From positions 2,232,001 to 2,296,000 of the forward strand of contig OZ017754.1 of NCBI GenBank assembly GCA_963969365.1: DNA of 64,000 nt, given 5' to 3'. A program made the translations under genes and the position numbers. Within the stretch, counting starts at the first letter, position 1, and each line of letters opens with the position of its first letter. The notes under the pieces were generated by a model that ran no database searches, had not been told where the DNA came from, and worked only from the letters and a program-made list of their open reading frames with translations. Source of the DNA: Asterochloris sp. CNOR1. Lineage: Eukaryota; Chlorophyta; Trebouxiophyceae; Trebouxiales; Trebouxiaceae. This document shows positions 11,413 through 23,486 of the stretch, in pieces.

Positions 11413-14135
11413 ATGTGCAGGCTCATGGCCTATCTTGGTCCTCCTGTGCTCATTGCTGACGTGGTGAGCACCAATCAAAGTGCTTGACTGTTCCTGGCTG
11501 ATTGCCCAGCACAGCATCATGCACTGCGCTGTCCAGCTAGCTGCAGCAGCAGTCACGCAACCCCCAGTCGACCATGCTGACAGCTGGCTGGCCTTGTCGC
11601 TGCCAGGTGCTGTGGCCAGACCGCTCCATCATCAAGCAAAGCTATGATGCCAAGGAGCGCAAAATGGATTCCTCCCTTCCCTGCCATCTAGCCTATGGCA
11701 ATCTCAATGGTGATGGCTTTGGCATCGGCTGGTTCAGCCCGGACCACAGTAGCCCTCGGACAGATCCCTCCCCCTGTGTCTTCACATCTGTGACGCCCGC
11801 CTGGTGCGCTGGACAACTCGCAGGGCTGGCAGGCTGCATATCTGCTCATGCTGACCTGAGATGCCTGCAGACAGAGGAGCTGACATGTCAGCTGACATGT
11901 GGCAGCCCTGAGTAGTGCTGAAGGGCCAAAGTATTTGCAGCAGGCACACTTTGTTAACACCTGAGCGTGACTGGCTGCTTGGTCATGGCCACTCACCATG
12001 CAGTCATTAAGTGGAACACCTTTCAAGCTTACCTGCACACCTTGCCCTATGTCTCCCTGTCCGTGACGCCTGCTTGGTGTGCTGGGCGCTCGGTCAAGAG
12101 CTGGCAAGCTTCACCATCGTGCGCTTGCCACCTTGGCTGTCTGAGGAGCCCTCCCAGCACGCCTGCATCCCCTGCTCATGGGGAGCTCAATGGGGAGCTG
12201 TGATGACTTTTTATTACAGTCCTGCACAGCAGTACCACTTCCTTCTTCACAGACAAAGGTGCTGACAGTCACATCCTGATTGGCAAACGTCCTGAGCCAT
12301 ACCAGCGTCTTCTGCAGGGACAAAGAGAATGCCTGCCCTGCGAGAGAGTGTTGCCACGGGTGTCTGTCCATGTGCCAAGGCTGGTGCATCCTTGCCCAGG
12401 CTGCAGGGACAGCAATTATTTGGGGCGGCTCTGCTGCAACATTGTGTCTGACCTTCCACTTGCTGAGCGCCGCTTGCACCTGCTGCAGGAACAATGAGAA
12501 TCTGGGCCGCCTGTCATGCAAGATTGTGTCGCCCCTGGTGTTTGCCCACGTGCGGGCGGCTTACCCAGGCATGCCTGTCAGCGAGCAGAACTGCCACCCC
12601 TTCCAGTGGGGGCGGTACATGTGGATGCACAACGGCGTGGTGGGGGGCTTCATGAGGATCAGGCGGGCCCTGCTGGCATCCCTCTCAGATGCAGCCTATG
12701 ACACAGTGCAGGTGCGTGCTGGGCTCCTGCTCTGTACTGGCAGCAGGGCAGCAGCTGCTGGCATCGCTGGCACTGTCCTGCGTGGTGGAGACTGCTGCAG
12801 CCGCTGCTGACCACTTTGTTGGCTGCTGCCTTTTACACAGTGCAAGTATGCAGATGTTGGGCATCAATAGGGCTGGCATGCGCATGGCACAGGCTGCATG
12901 CCCCGTAGGCCTTTGTCAGGCACTGCTGAGCATATGATCTGCCGTTCTGGCTTCGGCACATGCAGCTTTGGGGAGAGGCGTGAGCTAGTGGGCGGCAGGA
13001 CAAAAAGGCAGCAGATCTTCTGCTGCTGATGCTTGTGTCTCGTCGGCATGCTGCCCAGCTGCACTGACTGGTGCTCTGCTGCTGTGCAGTCCTTCCACTC
13101 AGATTCAGCCGTCTGCTTTGCCATCTTTCTGAACCACCTCCCAGACCTCACACCTCACCACTCCCCACAAGTGCTCTTGAAAGCAATGGAGGTGAGACTG
13201 CACGGCCAACATCAAGTATCTACATGCCCCAAAGTAGCAGGCCCCAGCAGCAGACTGCTGCTCTGCTTGACTGCTGTTAGCAGCAGCCATCCCACGGTGC
13301 CCCACTTCACTCATCTGAAGAGCCGTAGCCCTGCTCAACCATAAGCAGTCTGGGCCCGTCTGCCATGCCGTGACCTGCTGCGCCACTACTGCAGGCCACC
13401 TTTGCCACCATCACAGCAGCACAGGAGGAAGCGGACATATCAGACATCTCCCTGCTCAATTTTGTGGTCTCAGATGGTGTCAGCATGATCGCCACCCGCT
13501 ATGTGTCCCACAGCACCGAGGACCCAGCCAGCCTGTACTATGCCGAGGCCTCCGCCTTTCAGCGCGAGGCTGATGTGGGGGCAGCTGCGGCCCTGGTGGA
13601 GACTGGTGGGGCTGCAGGGGCCCAGTCAGCCAGCCCCCCGCCTAGTGCTGGGGCTTCGGCATCATCAAATGCTGCCAGCGCACGACATAGCAGTGTGACA
13701 GGCAAGATGCAGCTGTGCTAGCGCCAGGCAAAGGGACACCCTGCTTCCTGTTGAGTTGCTGAGGAGGCCTGCATGCGCTGCACAGCACAGTCAACTGCAT
13801 GGTGGCTGCCTCTATACCTCCCGCCCGGCATGGCCAGAGCGTGGTGTCACATTGCGCAGAGTTGTGACACAAGGGCGCATGCCACAGCATCCCTTTTGTG
13901 GCGCCTGCTGCAGGCAGCACCCCATCAGAACTGTTTGTGCCCTGTAGGCGAGGGCGAGTACTCTCTACGCTTCAGCGAGCTGGGGACGCGAGTGGCCATT
14001 GTGTCCAGCGAGCCCATCACACGGCGCTCCTCCGACTGGGTGGCCGTCCCCCGAAACACAGCGCTTATCATCTCTCAGGAGAAGGGGGGCCAGCTCAACA
14101 TCCTCAAGGCGCCTATTGCGGCGCACGGCAAGTGA
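11413..14135 (+). CDS. DUG3: DUG3-type class II glutamine amidotransferase (N-terminal half of a probable DUG3-DUG2 fusion)
   Basis: In yeast, Dug3 is the amidotransferase-fold partner of Dug2, and together they remove the gamma-glutamyl group of glutathione in the cytosol. The start ATG at 11413 gives MCRLMAYLGPPVLIADV, placing the class II nucleophile Cys at residue 2. Exons, with phases that agree by hand: 11413-11463, 11607-11803 (RSIIKQSYDAKERK, NLNGDGFGIGWFSPD, CVFTSVTPAW), 12489-12711 (NENLGRLSCKIVSPLVFAHV, then NCHPFQWGRYMWMHNGVVGG), 13090-13191, 13395-13692, 13948-14131 (EYSLRFSELGTRVAIVSSEP). These sum to about 351 residues, matching the usual Dug3 length. At 14130-14137 the sequence can be read either as Lys then a TGA stop (14133-14135) or as a strong GTGAGT donor at 14132. 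The second reading continues in frame into the linker exon and DUG2. Introns hold decayed copies of exon edges. Confidence 0.9.
12046..12458 (+). repeat. Decayed copies of DUG3 exon edges inside one intron
   Basis: The intron between exons 11607-11803 and 12489-12711 contains three imperfect copies of its own borders. 12046-12115 resembles the exon 2 end and donor at 11775-11845 (shared core GTGACGCC..GC.TGGTG.GCTGG). 12312-12372 and 12398-12458 each resemble the start of exon 3 at 12483-12545, including the CTGCAGG acceptor and an AATGAGAAT/ATTGTGTC-like core. The copies are not in one reading frame, so they look non-coding. They were identified by eye. Confidence 0.7.
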
Positions 14136-14460
14136 GTCCTGGCCTGGACTGTGATGCCGTTGTTTTAAGGTGGCCAGCTGCAGGCCTCACTTGTTTTACT
14201 GCTGCCCCGGCTGCCTCTTGACAGCCTGAGCATCAGAATTCGGCACACAGGAAAGCATTTTGGACCTAGCCAGTGCGAAGGTCACAGGCTCAGTGGTGAC
14301 TCTCGTAGAGGTGCTCGAGGGCCTTTTCTGTGTGTTTGCTGCCCTGCCTCACGTTCCTGGAGCATTTTCATATCTGTATGGACTGCGATTCTTTGCAAGG
14401 CAGACACGTGCATGAGGTTGCTTTGTACTTCAAGGCAATCCGATGCGCGCTGCTGTGCAG

Positions 14461-14564
14461 GCACCAGCGGCAGGCTGAGGTGTTGCGCTGCCTGGAGGCT
14501 GTCTGCGGCGCAGCAGAGGTGCAGGCGGAGCCCTGGGCGCATGTCCGCCGCAAACGCCGGCGAG
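14461..14564 (+). other. Candidate linker exon joining DUG3 to DUG2
   Basis: This segment is flanked by a TGTGCAG acceptor (ending 14460) and a GTCAGC donor (starting 14565). Spliced to the DUG3 donor at 14132 it completes an AAG codon and reads KHQRQAEVLRCLEAVCGAAE followed by VQAEPWAHVRRKRRR. Its single leftover base then completes an Asp codon at 14985, the start of the first DUG2 exon. Both junction phases fit without adjustment. It is helix-like and then basic, as expected of an inter-domain linker. No family match is known to me. Confidence 0.55.
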
Positions 14565-14984
14565 GTCAGCAGCTTATCAGCCAACGTTATGGCCTGCCAC
14601 CTGTCAAATGTTCCTCAGTGTCAAAGAAGGAGGCTCTTGCCTCACACTGCTGCTCAGACCTGCCCAGCCTTGCCTCAGCTGATGTGTGTGCTGCTGCAGT
14701 CTTGAAACAGGGTTTTGTAGAGGAGAGCCATGCTCCTGCTGCACAGGAGGCCTAGCCCTGAACAGTGTGTACGCTGCGCGGCCAGCCACTACTGCTTTTC
14801 CATCCTCGAGGCTGACAATGGTGCTCTGACCTGCCCGGCCCCAGCATGTGCTGGTGATATTGTTCATCAAGATGATTCATGAGAGAGCAGCTTAGGACTG
14901 GGGAAGTGGCTGCCCCTCTAGAGTTGGCACACACTGCAGGCTGGCAGCCACCGCTGCTCCTTCAAGTCCTCCCTGTGCCTGCAG

Positions 14985-17900
14985 ACAGCATGGACCTGGA
15001 TGCCGTGGATGCTGGGCCAGCCCTGAGTGGACACCAGTCTGGCATCGGCAACGGCGCTGTGGCAAGTGCTACCCCTGGGGCCGCTGCCCAGGCTGCCCCT
15101 GAGGTGGTGTCAGGGGAGGAGCACAGGCTGACGGGGCACTCCCAGGCAGTTCTGTGCCTGGCCATGGCCCCTGGGCGCCTGCTGCTCTCTGGCTCTGCGG
15201 ACTGCACCATCAAGGTCAGCAGGAGCCGCTGATCGTGACTGGTGAATGTGCTGCTGAGCAGGGTGTACCTTGTGGGTGCATGCAATGGTGCTACTACCTG
15301 CTGCCCCAGCAACTTTCCTGGGGTATTGTTGGGGGGGGGGGACACAGTGCTGCTGGACTGCCCCATTGGCACCCTGCACCAGCCAACAAGATCTGACAGG
15401 TGCAGGAGGGCAGAGCCTGTAGTGAGACTGTTCCTGTTGCCCTGCAGGTGTGGGACCTCCAGCAGTGCAAGTGCCGGCACACGCTGATCGGGCACACCAA
15501 GCCTGTGCAGCGCCTGGTGCTGAGCGGCGAGCGCCTGTACAGCACAGCCGGGTCCACTGTGAGAGTGTGGGACCTGCAGACCTTGCAGTGCCTGGACGTG
15601 CTGCACAGCCACAGCGATGGAGGGTCACTGTGCGGGCTGGCGCTTGACGAAGCTGGGCTTGTGTACGTGGGGGGGCAGGTGCGTCCTTTTGTGCAGTTCT
15701 GCCCACCAGGGGTGCGCACTGTCTCACAGAGGCAGCTTTGGCAAAGGCAACAGAGCTGTGCAGGTCTACCCATGCTGGGCCTTGGCACTGCTGACCTTGT
15801 TTGCAAGCTGAACCACAGTCTCGTCTCAAAGGGCCTTCAGTAGCATGTGAGCTCCTCAACGGCTGTGCAGGATGCCAAGGTCAGGGCCTGGTCCTGCACC
15901 AGCGCGCAGCTGGACCCGTCTGGTGCGGCAGAGGCAGCAGGTGCACAGCAGCAGCTCACGACGGTCCAGGCGGTGACCAGTGAAGCAGAGAGCCACTGCA
16001 GCGCTGTGCACACTCTGGAGGCGAGCCGGGACTTCATCTTCTCGGCAGGAGGGGATGCCATGATCAAGGTCTGGCAGGCGGGCACGCTGCAGCTCGTAAG
16101 GTGGGCTGCCACCTACTGCATCTCTGGAGCTGTCAGTGTGGGACTGGTGGTGGTGCAGCCTCTGTGGCTATGTCCGCCGCACGTCCTCACATCTGCACTG
16201 CAAGTCATCGGTGAGTCTCAAGCATCACCATGGGGGAGATGTCCTGCATCTCTTTCTAAGATGCACCGTTTCTGAAGGCCCCAAACCTCCATGAGGCCTA
16301 CTTAGGTATACCTGAACCTCCTGAGAACCCTGTGCTCTCTGCTGAGAGGTTCAGTTCACTCCCCTGCAGGGTGCTGCGTGGTCATCGGGGCAGCGTGCTG
16401 ACGCTGTGCTGCCTGGGGGGCCTGCTGCTCAGCGGCGGGCGAGACAACATCATCCGCGTGTGGGACGTGAAGGCCATGGTCTGCCGCCACACCCTGAGTG
16501 GGCACAAGGACGACGTGCTCAGCATCTGCGGGCTCTCCATCCCTGGCCCACCTGCCAGCAGCGGAGACCTGCAGCATCTGGACAGCCAGGTGGGGAAAAG
16601 GACTGCAAAGCTATTTGCAACATGTTCACCACAGATAGACACAGGGGCTGTCGGCAGGTGGGCGCGGCCTGACTGTCAGCATCGGGGGCCTGCAGCGCCT
16701 GAGCAGTCTGGCAGGTGTCTGCTGCACCGCATTAACTACAGCCAAATGCAAGGGGCGCAGCTGGAATGTCAGCTTCAGACAGCCTGCCTGGACAGCCAGG
16801 TGGGTCCAGGAGTGCAAGGCTGCTCAGAGCCAGCTTGGTGTACGACTGCAAAGCTGTGGCGGCGCGTGCCAGGCAGAGGTCTGGGACATCATTGCCTTGC
16901 ACTGCACATGCATGTTTTTGCTGAGACCCTGAGAAACCTCACTGTCAGCGGCTCTGACACACCAACCCGTATAGGTGGTGCTGGCTGTGTCGTTGTGTGA
17001 CACGCAAGTGGGGTCTGCCTTTTTTCCCTGGGAAGCGTGGCATCCCCGCCACAGGCACACAGCTGCCTGCTCAGGGGTGTCGCATCTGCACAGCAACACC
17101 CACATCTGAACGCGTGCCCCTGCTGCGTTCCTGTAGTCCCTGGACGATGGCACTGCGGGCACCGCGCTGTTCGCCAGCGCGTCTGCAGATGGAACCACCC
17201 GAGTGTGGGCAGCACATTCATGGTCCTGCTTGCGTGTGCTGGCGCGACCCGTGGGGGTAGGCCTGCAGGCACCTTTCCTGGCAGCCGCCATGTCTGAGCG
17301 GTGAGAGAGCTTGCTGTTGCTGAAGGCTGACGCACCCTTGACAGGTGGCTACTAACAGGCAGCAACTGCATAGAACTGTGCACAGTGTTGAGGCTGTTCC
17401 CGCACATGCTGCTTGTCTCGGATTGCCCTGAGAGCAGCTGCTGCAGCCTTGGCTTGCACTGCCTCTCCTGTGAGAGCTGGCTTGCTGCCGGACCCCAGCC
17501 CCAGGGCAGCATGTGCCCACAGTGAGCTTCAGGGCATCCCCCTGCAGGTATGTGGCGGCCAGCTGCCAGGCAGGCATCATCCGCTTGTGGAGCTTGGAGG
17601 ATGTGTACAAGGGGGCCACCACTGCAGCCTCAGAGGCTGGGGCTGCCTCAGCCAGCGCGCAGGACTCTGAGGCGCAATCCACGGTCACAGCGGAGGCCTG
17701 GGACACCGGGCTGGAGGTCACGCAAGGTAGGCTCCAGGCATGGGAGACTGCGCCTCACGGTAATAGGAGCAGACCTGGGCGGGGACCAGCTTGCTGAAGA
17801 CTTGTCCAGGGGACTGGGAGGCCATCTGCTGGGCTGAGCAATGTTGCCTGGCTGCCGGCCTCAGCATGCATTACACACAGGCAGCATGGTAAGTTGAGCA

Positions 17901-20900
17901 CAGCTTGGGCATCATCCTCAGGCATCTTGGCGCCCTCCCCTGCAGGTCTCAGCAAGCGTGCTCGCGGAGCAGTGCTGGCCACTCAGGTCTCCCAGCTCAG
18001 CTCGCGCATCGACCGGGAGCTGACCCGCACGCTGCGCGAGTTCGTGCGCATGCGAACTGTCAGCTGCGACCCACGCCTCAGGGACGACTGCTTCAAGGGG
18101 GCCATGTACCTGGCACACATGCTGGAGGCACTGGGGGCAGAGATCAAAATCTCAAGGTGCGGCTGTGGCAGGAGCCGATTGGGGCCTGTGCTGCATGGCT
18201 ACAAGTTCCTGCCATGTGGGGAGGGCGTTGGCTTTGAGTCTGCCAGCTGCTGGACCTGCTCTGGCATGGGGCTGTCAGGGCAGATACTGAACAAGTCTCT
18301 CAGGGACTGCCACAGCAGCTGCATGCGGGCACAGACGACAAGCTGCTTGAGCTACAACAGCTGCAGATCATGTCTTGGGTACGTGTGGCCCCACCAACAG
18401 TGCCTCATACACCTGGTGGCGGTGTCGAGGATGACAATCATTTTGGCTGTGCAGGCCAGTGGAGGACAAGAACCCCATTGTGATTGGGCGCCTGGGGCGT
18501 GACGAGAATAAGCGCACCGTGACCTTCTACGGTGAGCCTGCTGGAGGGCTGCCTGCAACTGCTGCCGCAGATGGTGCATCGCCTGATGAGGTACGCTATG
18601 ATGTATGGTGCCTGCCAGCAGCTCGCCTGGCTGCACAGGATATCAGAGGCTGGAGGGCTTGGCCCAGGGCATGAGGAGCCGCCTGCTGGACCGCTCTGTG
18701 CAGCTTGGTGCTGTTCAGGCGCCTGAACTGAGCCTGCTGGCAGCCTGACTGGCAGCATCATCAACGGGACGAGTGGGAGCTGCCTGTCATGTCAAGTGAT
18801 GTCACAGCAACCTGCCTGCTGCACAAGTTCACATGAGTCGGCCCAGTGGCTGGCTGTTGCGCAGGGCATAACAACAGTGCTTGTTGAAAGCGTCTTGCAG
18901 CATGGCAGACTGCAAGCAGCTTGGACATTGCTAAGCAGCAGCACACCCAGCCGCTCATCTGGTGTGTCGCTCTGCTGCAGGGCACTATGATGTGCAGCCA
19001 GCCATGGAGCGGGAGTGGGCCACAGACCCCTTTGAGATGCAGGCCATCGACGGCTACTTCTATGGCCGGGGCACCTCCGACAACAAGGTGCGGCCAGGGG
19101 CAGGCGTCTTGCGGCTTGCGCTGCTATGTGCTGCTTCTGTCCTGGGCAGGGCGCAGCCAACAGATGCCTACTTGCTCGTGGCGTCCTGCTCTGTCAGGCG
19201 GCTGGCAGCTGCAATGGCCACATGTGACTCATGCAGCACAGGCCCCAGCCTCAGGCTGCAAGGATCTGTGAGGACTGGGCTCATGCCTGCCAGCCACCTC
19301 ATGTGCAGCTGCAGGCAGTGCTCACCTCTTGCAGGGCCTCAGCCTGGCAGCCTGCACTGCACAGCTGCACAAGAAGCAGTGCCAGGTTGCTTAGCGCGTG
19401 TGCCAAGCACAAGTGCTGCCTGCAGGGCCCCATCCTGGCGTTTGTCTACGCAGTGAAGGAGATGCTGGAGGAGGGGAGGGGCACCTCGACTGACCTGCCA
19501 GTCAATGTGGCATTTGTTTTTGAGGTGGGCATGCCAGCAAGCAGGTTGAGCTGCCATGCATCTGAGGCATACCTGAGGCAGTGCCTGGAAGAAAAGCAAC
19601 TGCTGGCTTTGCATGTTGTCCAGTTGCTGAAGCTGGGCACTGCTGAGCTGTCGTTGCAATTGAGCAACGCACTCTGCACTGAGCAGCACCTGGGCTGAAG
19701 CTAGGCCAGGCTGCACAGCTGACTGTGCCTGCACCCTATAAGAAGGGCTGTGAAGCAGCTGTTTCCTCCCCAAAAGCCTGGCACCCTTGCACATGCATGC
19801 CGGCAAAGCCACTGTGCAGCAATGCATGACTGCTCTGGGTCTCTCCTGACCATGCGGCTTGCCTTCCCTGCAGGGTGAGGAGGAGAATGGCAGCGTGGGG
19901 TTCATGGAGGCCCTGGCTGGGTGCCAGCCCTGGCTGGAGGGCACAGATCTCATCGTCATCTCCAACACGCAGTGGGTCGGGGAGAACGTGCCCTGCCTGA
20001 CCTACGGCATGCGCGGCATGATCTCACTGTCAGTCGAGGTAGGTGGCCGTCTGGGGGTGCCTGTCGGAGGACTGACTGGCTAGGGGTGCCCGTCTTTGGG
20101 TTGACGTGGGCCGTCAGCTCATGATCATTGCTGGGGCGTGCTGGTATCCTGTTCAGCGCTGCGCTGAGCTATTTGTGAACTGGCTTGCTCTGTAGACAAG
20201 GGCTGATCACCATCTATGAAGTACTAGAAGCAACTGCCAATGAGCTATAAGCTGCTGCTGCTTGAGGCAGATCAAGGAGTAGCCCCGTCGCTGCCCATTT
20301 TGCTTGGGCGCTCAAGGCGGCCCAAAGATGCCCATCAGGCTTGCTGCACCTTACAGCAAGCACCCACCTCTAAGCCAAATTTAGCCCGGGCCTGGCTGAG
20401 GCTGAAAGTGATCCCTGGTTGCTGCAGGTGCGCGGCCCCTCCAAGGACCTGCACAGCGGCAACGATGGCGGCGTGTTCAATGAGCCCCTGTCAGACCTGA
20501 CCAAGCTGCTGGCCAGCGTGGTGGACAGCCGCAACAGCGTGCAGGTGGGGAACTGCAGTGGGGCAGCAGCTTGGCACCAAATGCGCCTCAGCATGCACAC
20601 TGGGGGCCACCTGTTTTTGACGCTCAGCTGTGATGTGGTGTTGCGCAAATGCACCTAGCAGCCACCAGTGCTGCACTGCTTGGGGGCTTGCTTCAGGCGG
20701 CGCACTTCAAGTCCACCTGCAGGGCAGGACACACGGCACAGACATTGCATTGGTCATGGTGGCTGGCTGGCCCTGTCAGCCCCAGCCCTGAAGTTTTGCT
20801 TGTGCCCTGCTGAGGCGGCCCTGTTCCTGTATGCCTGCAGATCCCAGGCTTCTACCAAAACGTTCGCCTGAACACGCTGGCGGCCGCTCTGCAGCGCCTG

Positions 20901-22713
20901 GACGGCAGCGAGGAGTTTAACCTGGCGGGTTACCAGGCTGCGCTGGGCATCCCCCAGCTGCTCAAGGCCAACACCAAGCGGTGAGGCGCTACAGCAGGCA
21001 GACCTGTGGCTTTTTACAGATCATAGAGTGTGGCGGCCCCTTTCCACCTGACTACAGGACATCATGGAAAGGCAGCACCACTGGTGGCATCTTATGGCAA
21101 ATGCCAGCCTAGGACCACTGACAGAACCTTGCCATGACCAGAAGGCACCAGGCCAAACCCTTGCAAACCGCATAATCAGCCCCGCACTCCATTTCAAGGC
21201 AAGGTGCTTGACTGCTGGATGCCCGTCACTGCATGTTTTGCAACACAGCCTGCAACCACCTGTTGCTGGCCTGCAGGCCTGATCAACCCCCTTGTGCCTG
21301 CTCACATGCCCCCACCCCCAGATGTGCATTCCTGCAGAGACCTGCTGCTGGCCCGTTGATGCAAGCCCACGCTGTCTGTGGGTGGACGTCCACCTGACCG
21401 GCGAGAAGCAAGCTCACGCATCTCTGCCCGCAGGGGTTTGCTGTTGCGTTCCCACATTGTCAAGCTGGGCAGGCCTGCCAAGCTGCGCCTGTCCACAAAG
21501 GCACACGTCCTGTCTGAGCCTTCAGGGACGTGCTGCTAGCATAGTGGTGCAACCCCACTTCGTCAGGCCCGCCCCACCCCTCTTGCCACCTCCAGGGACC
21601 CGCTCCAGGCCCACTGGTCAAAACTGTTTTGGCTCATGCCGTACGTGCCATGCCCGCAGGGACCTGCTGCTGGCCCGCTGGTGCGAGCCCACCCTGTCAG
21701 TGGTGGACATCCGCCTGGCAGACGAGGATACTGTGGCTGAGGACAGCGCCTACCGCTTTGGGCCGACACGCTTCTCCGTCATCCCGCGCGCAGCTGTGGG
21801 CAATGTGTCCATCCGCTTCGTGCCAGACCAGAGCGCAGACCACCTCATCAGCTGCTTCAAGTGGGGCCGGCTATGCAGGACTTCTGTTGTGTGCTTTACT
21901 CTGTGCTGGAACTTCATCCTGAGTCTGATTTCAATTGATCTTAACAGCTCTTTCAGGCTGGCAAGGGGCAGGGCCGTCGCAACTCCTGCCTGACAGCGGC
22001 CATAGTTGCCTAGGCTTTGCGAATCTGCAGGTCACACCAGTTGCAAGCTGCATGCAGCGGCTCAAAACCCAATCTGCCTTACAGCAATTGCCTGTTGATC
22101 ACCACTGGTCGACTGCAAGTAATCGACCTCCCCTCCCTCTGCTGCAGAGCTCATGTTGGGCATGAGTTTGGCAAGCTGCGCAGCAGCAACACGGTGTCCA
22201 TACGTGTGAAGAGTGTTGGTGATTGGTGGGAAGCCGACCCGGACAGCAAGCTGTTCCGCCTGGCAGAAAAAGCGCTGGCACAGGAGTGGAATGTGCAGCC
22301 CCTGCTTGTGCGCGAGGGGGGGACCATGCCGGTGAGCCACAGACCATCGTCACTTTGTGCTGGCTAGCGTGTGCAAGGCATGAAGTTTTGGTGGCTGGAG
22401 GGCAGTTCAGAGGTCTACTGCCGCCACCTGCTATGTCTCATTTCTGTGCTGCTGGCATGGCACTGAATCGCAACACCAAGGGTGCCACTGAGCATACTGT
22501 ACCTGTCCTTTTACACAAGCAGTAAGATCACAAATGCGGGCCGTGCAGGTGGCCTCCAGCCTGGAAAAGACTCTGAATGCCCCAGCATTGCTCGTACCCT
22601 TTGGGCAGGCCAGTGACGCCTGCCACCTGGCAAATGAGCGCCTTGCTCGCATCAACCTCATCAAGGGCAAAAACGTCATCAAGCATCTACTAAACCTTGT
22701 CAGCACGGCCTGA
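14985..22713 (+). CDS. DUG2: DUG2-type WD40 / M20 metallopeptidase (C-terminal part of a probable DUG3-DUG2 fusion)
   Basis: This has the full Dug2 layout: N-terminal WD40 propeller, then an M20 peptidase. WD repeats are HRLTGHSQAVLCLAMAPGRL...DCTIK, VWDLQQCKCRHTLIGHTKPV, STVRVWDLQTLQCLDVL, IKVWQAGTLQL, VLRGHRGSVLTLCCLGGLLL with IIRVWDVKAMVCRHTLSGHK, GTTRVWAAHSWSC and GIIRLWSLEDVY (15000-17620). The peptidase starts with LSKRARGAVLATQVSQLSSR and RTLREFVRMRTVSCDPRLRD. Its metal-binding motifs are TVTFYGHYDVQPA (split by an intron, 18520/18980), GYFYGRGTSDNKGPI (about 19060 and 19425), VFEGEEENGSVGF (about 19515 and 19875), SKDLHSGNDGGVFNE (about 20445). It closes with FVPDQSADHLISCFKAHVGH...VREGGTMPVASSLEKTL and TGA at 22711-22713. 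All the expected His, Asp and Glu ligands are visible. If separate from DUG3, the first Met would be at 14991. One junction (about 17256/17548) did not phase cleanly by eye. Confidence 0.92.
15331..15341 (+). repeat. Eleven-base G tract in a DUG2 intron
   Basis: A run of 11 G bases sits in the intron between exons 14985-15214 and 15448-15678. It is a simple homopolymer and prone to length variation. Confidence 0.9.
21332..21735 (+). repeat. Tandem decayed copies of a DUG2 exon start
   Basis: The real exon begins near 21660 and encodes RDLLLARWCEPTLSVVDIRL. Two imperfect upstream copies of its start lie in the preceding intron: 21332-21411 (GACCTGCTGCTGGCCCG, then GATGCAAGCCCACGCTGTC) and 21522-21566 (CAGGGACGTGCTGCTAGC, then GTGGTGCAACCCCAC). 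The second contains an in-frame TAG. Both keep a CAG acceptor-like start. Confidence 0.75.
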
Positions 22714-23486
22714 GGGCAATATTCTCAGAACAACCCATTGTTACTGTTCAGCACGGCATGTGGGGGTCTGAGGCAACCGTGACTTTGCCAAGGAAAACGA
22801 GCAGACCTGCCTGCCGCAATAACGATTGCCACCCACAAGTGGCACGCCCGCCTTAGTCCCTTGCCTCGCAGCTGGATAAGTATGCAGTGTAGAAGTAAAG
22901 GCCCGCATCTGGATACCCCCCTTTATGCAGCACTGTTTGACTCTAGAATTCTGGCCATTGATGATGTACTTCCAATGATAAAATGATTCAAGCCATTTCT
23001 GACAGCTTGACTGGGGCCGGGGTTAGCAACACCCCCAGGAGGGGTGCCTAGGATGAAGTGGCAGCATTCAATGACAGAGCATGCTGGAAGCTGCTTTCAA
23101 CATGCGCTACCCTAGAAGGGTTTGGGAACACAGCTGACAGGGGTCAAATGTATGAAAGTGTGCTGGTGGCTGGGAAGCATCACCAGGCAGATAGCAAAAG
23201 TCATAATGAGGGGTGCTCAACAGAAACTGCGACAAAACTTGGCCTTGTAAAGAGGGCTGGGCATACTAGTCTCTGTATGAGTCAGGAACCATGGGCTGCA
23301 CAAGGTGGGAAAGAGCAAGGGCAGAGAGGATGCAGGGTCACAGACGCTGCACTGCATGCCGCTGGCAGATCTGTGCGCTCATAGCGCATGGGTCATGTCT
23401 GAGTCGTATTTATATGACTGCCTGCTAGCTTGAGGGTGCTTGTTCTGACGCTCTGTCCTCAGGGTTGGCCTACAACAACCTGTCAT
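22714..23486. other. Convergent intergenic stretch with no gene seen
   Basis: This lies between the DUG2 stop and the stop of the Kelch-BTB gene. The short open frames have no recognisable domain and no supporting splice chain. It probably holds both 3' untranslated regions. Confidence 0.5.

Noticed and set aside
15110-15859. 249-residue minus-strand open frame
   Set aside because: It is antisense to clear WD40 exons of DUG2. Its composition (Ala/Arg/Cys-rich, no domain) is that of a shadow of GC-rich coding sequence.
22714-23486. Possible small gene between DUG2 and Kelch-BTB
   Set aside because: The open frames are short, with no conserved motif, signal peptide or splice chain.
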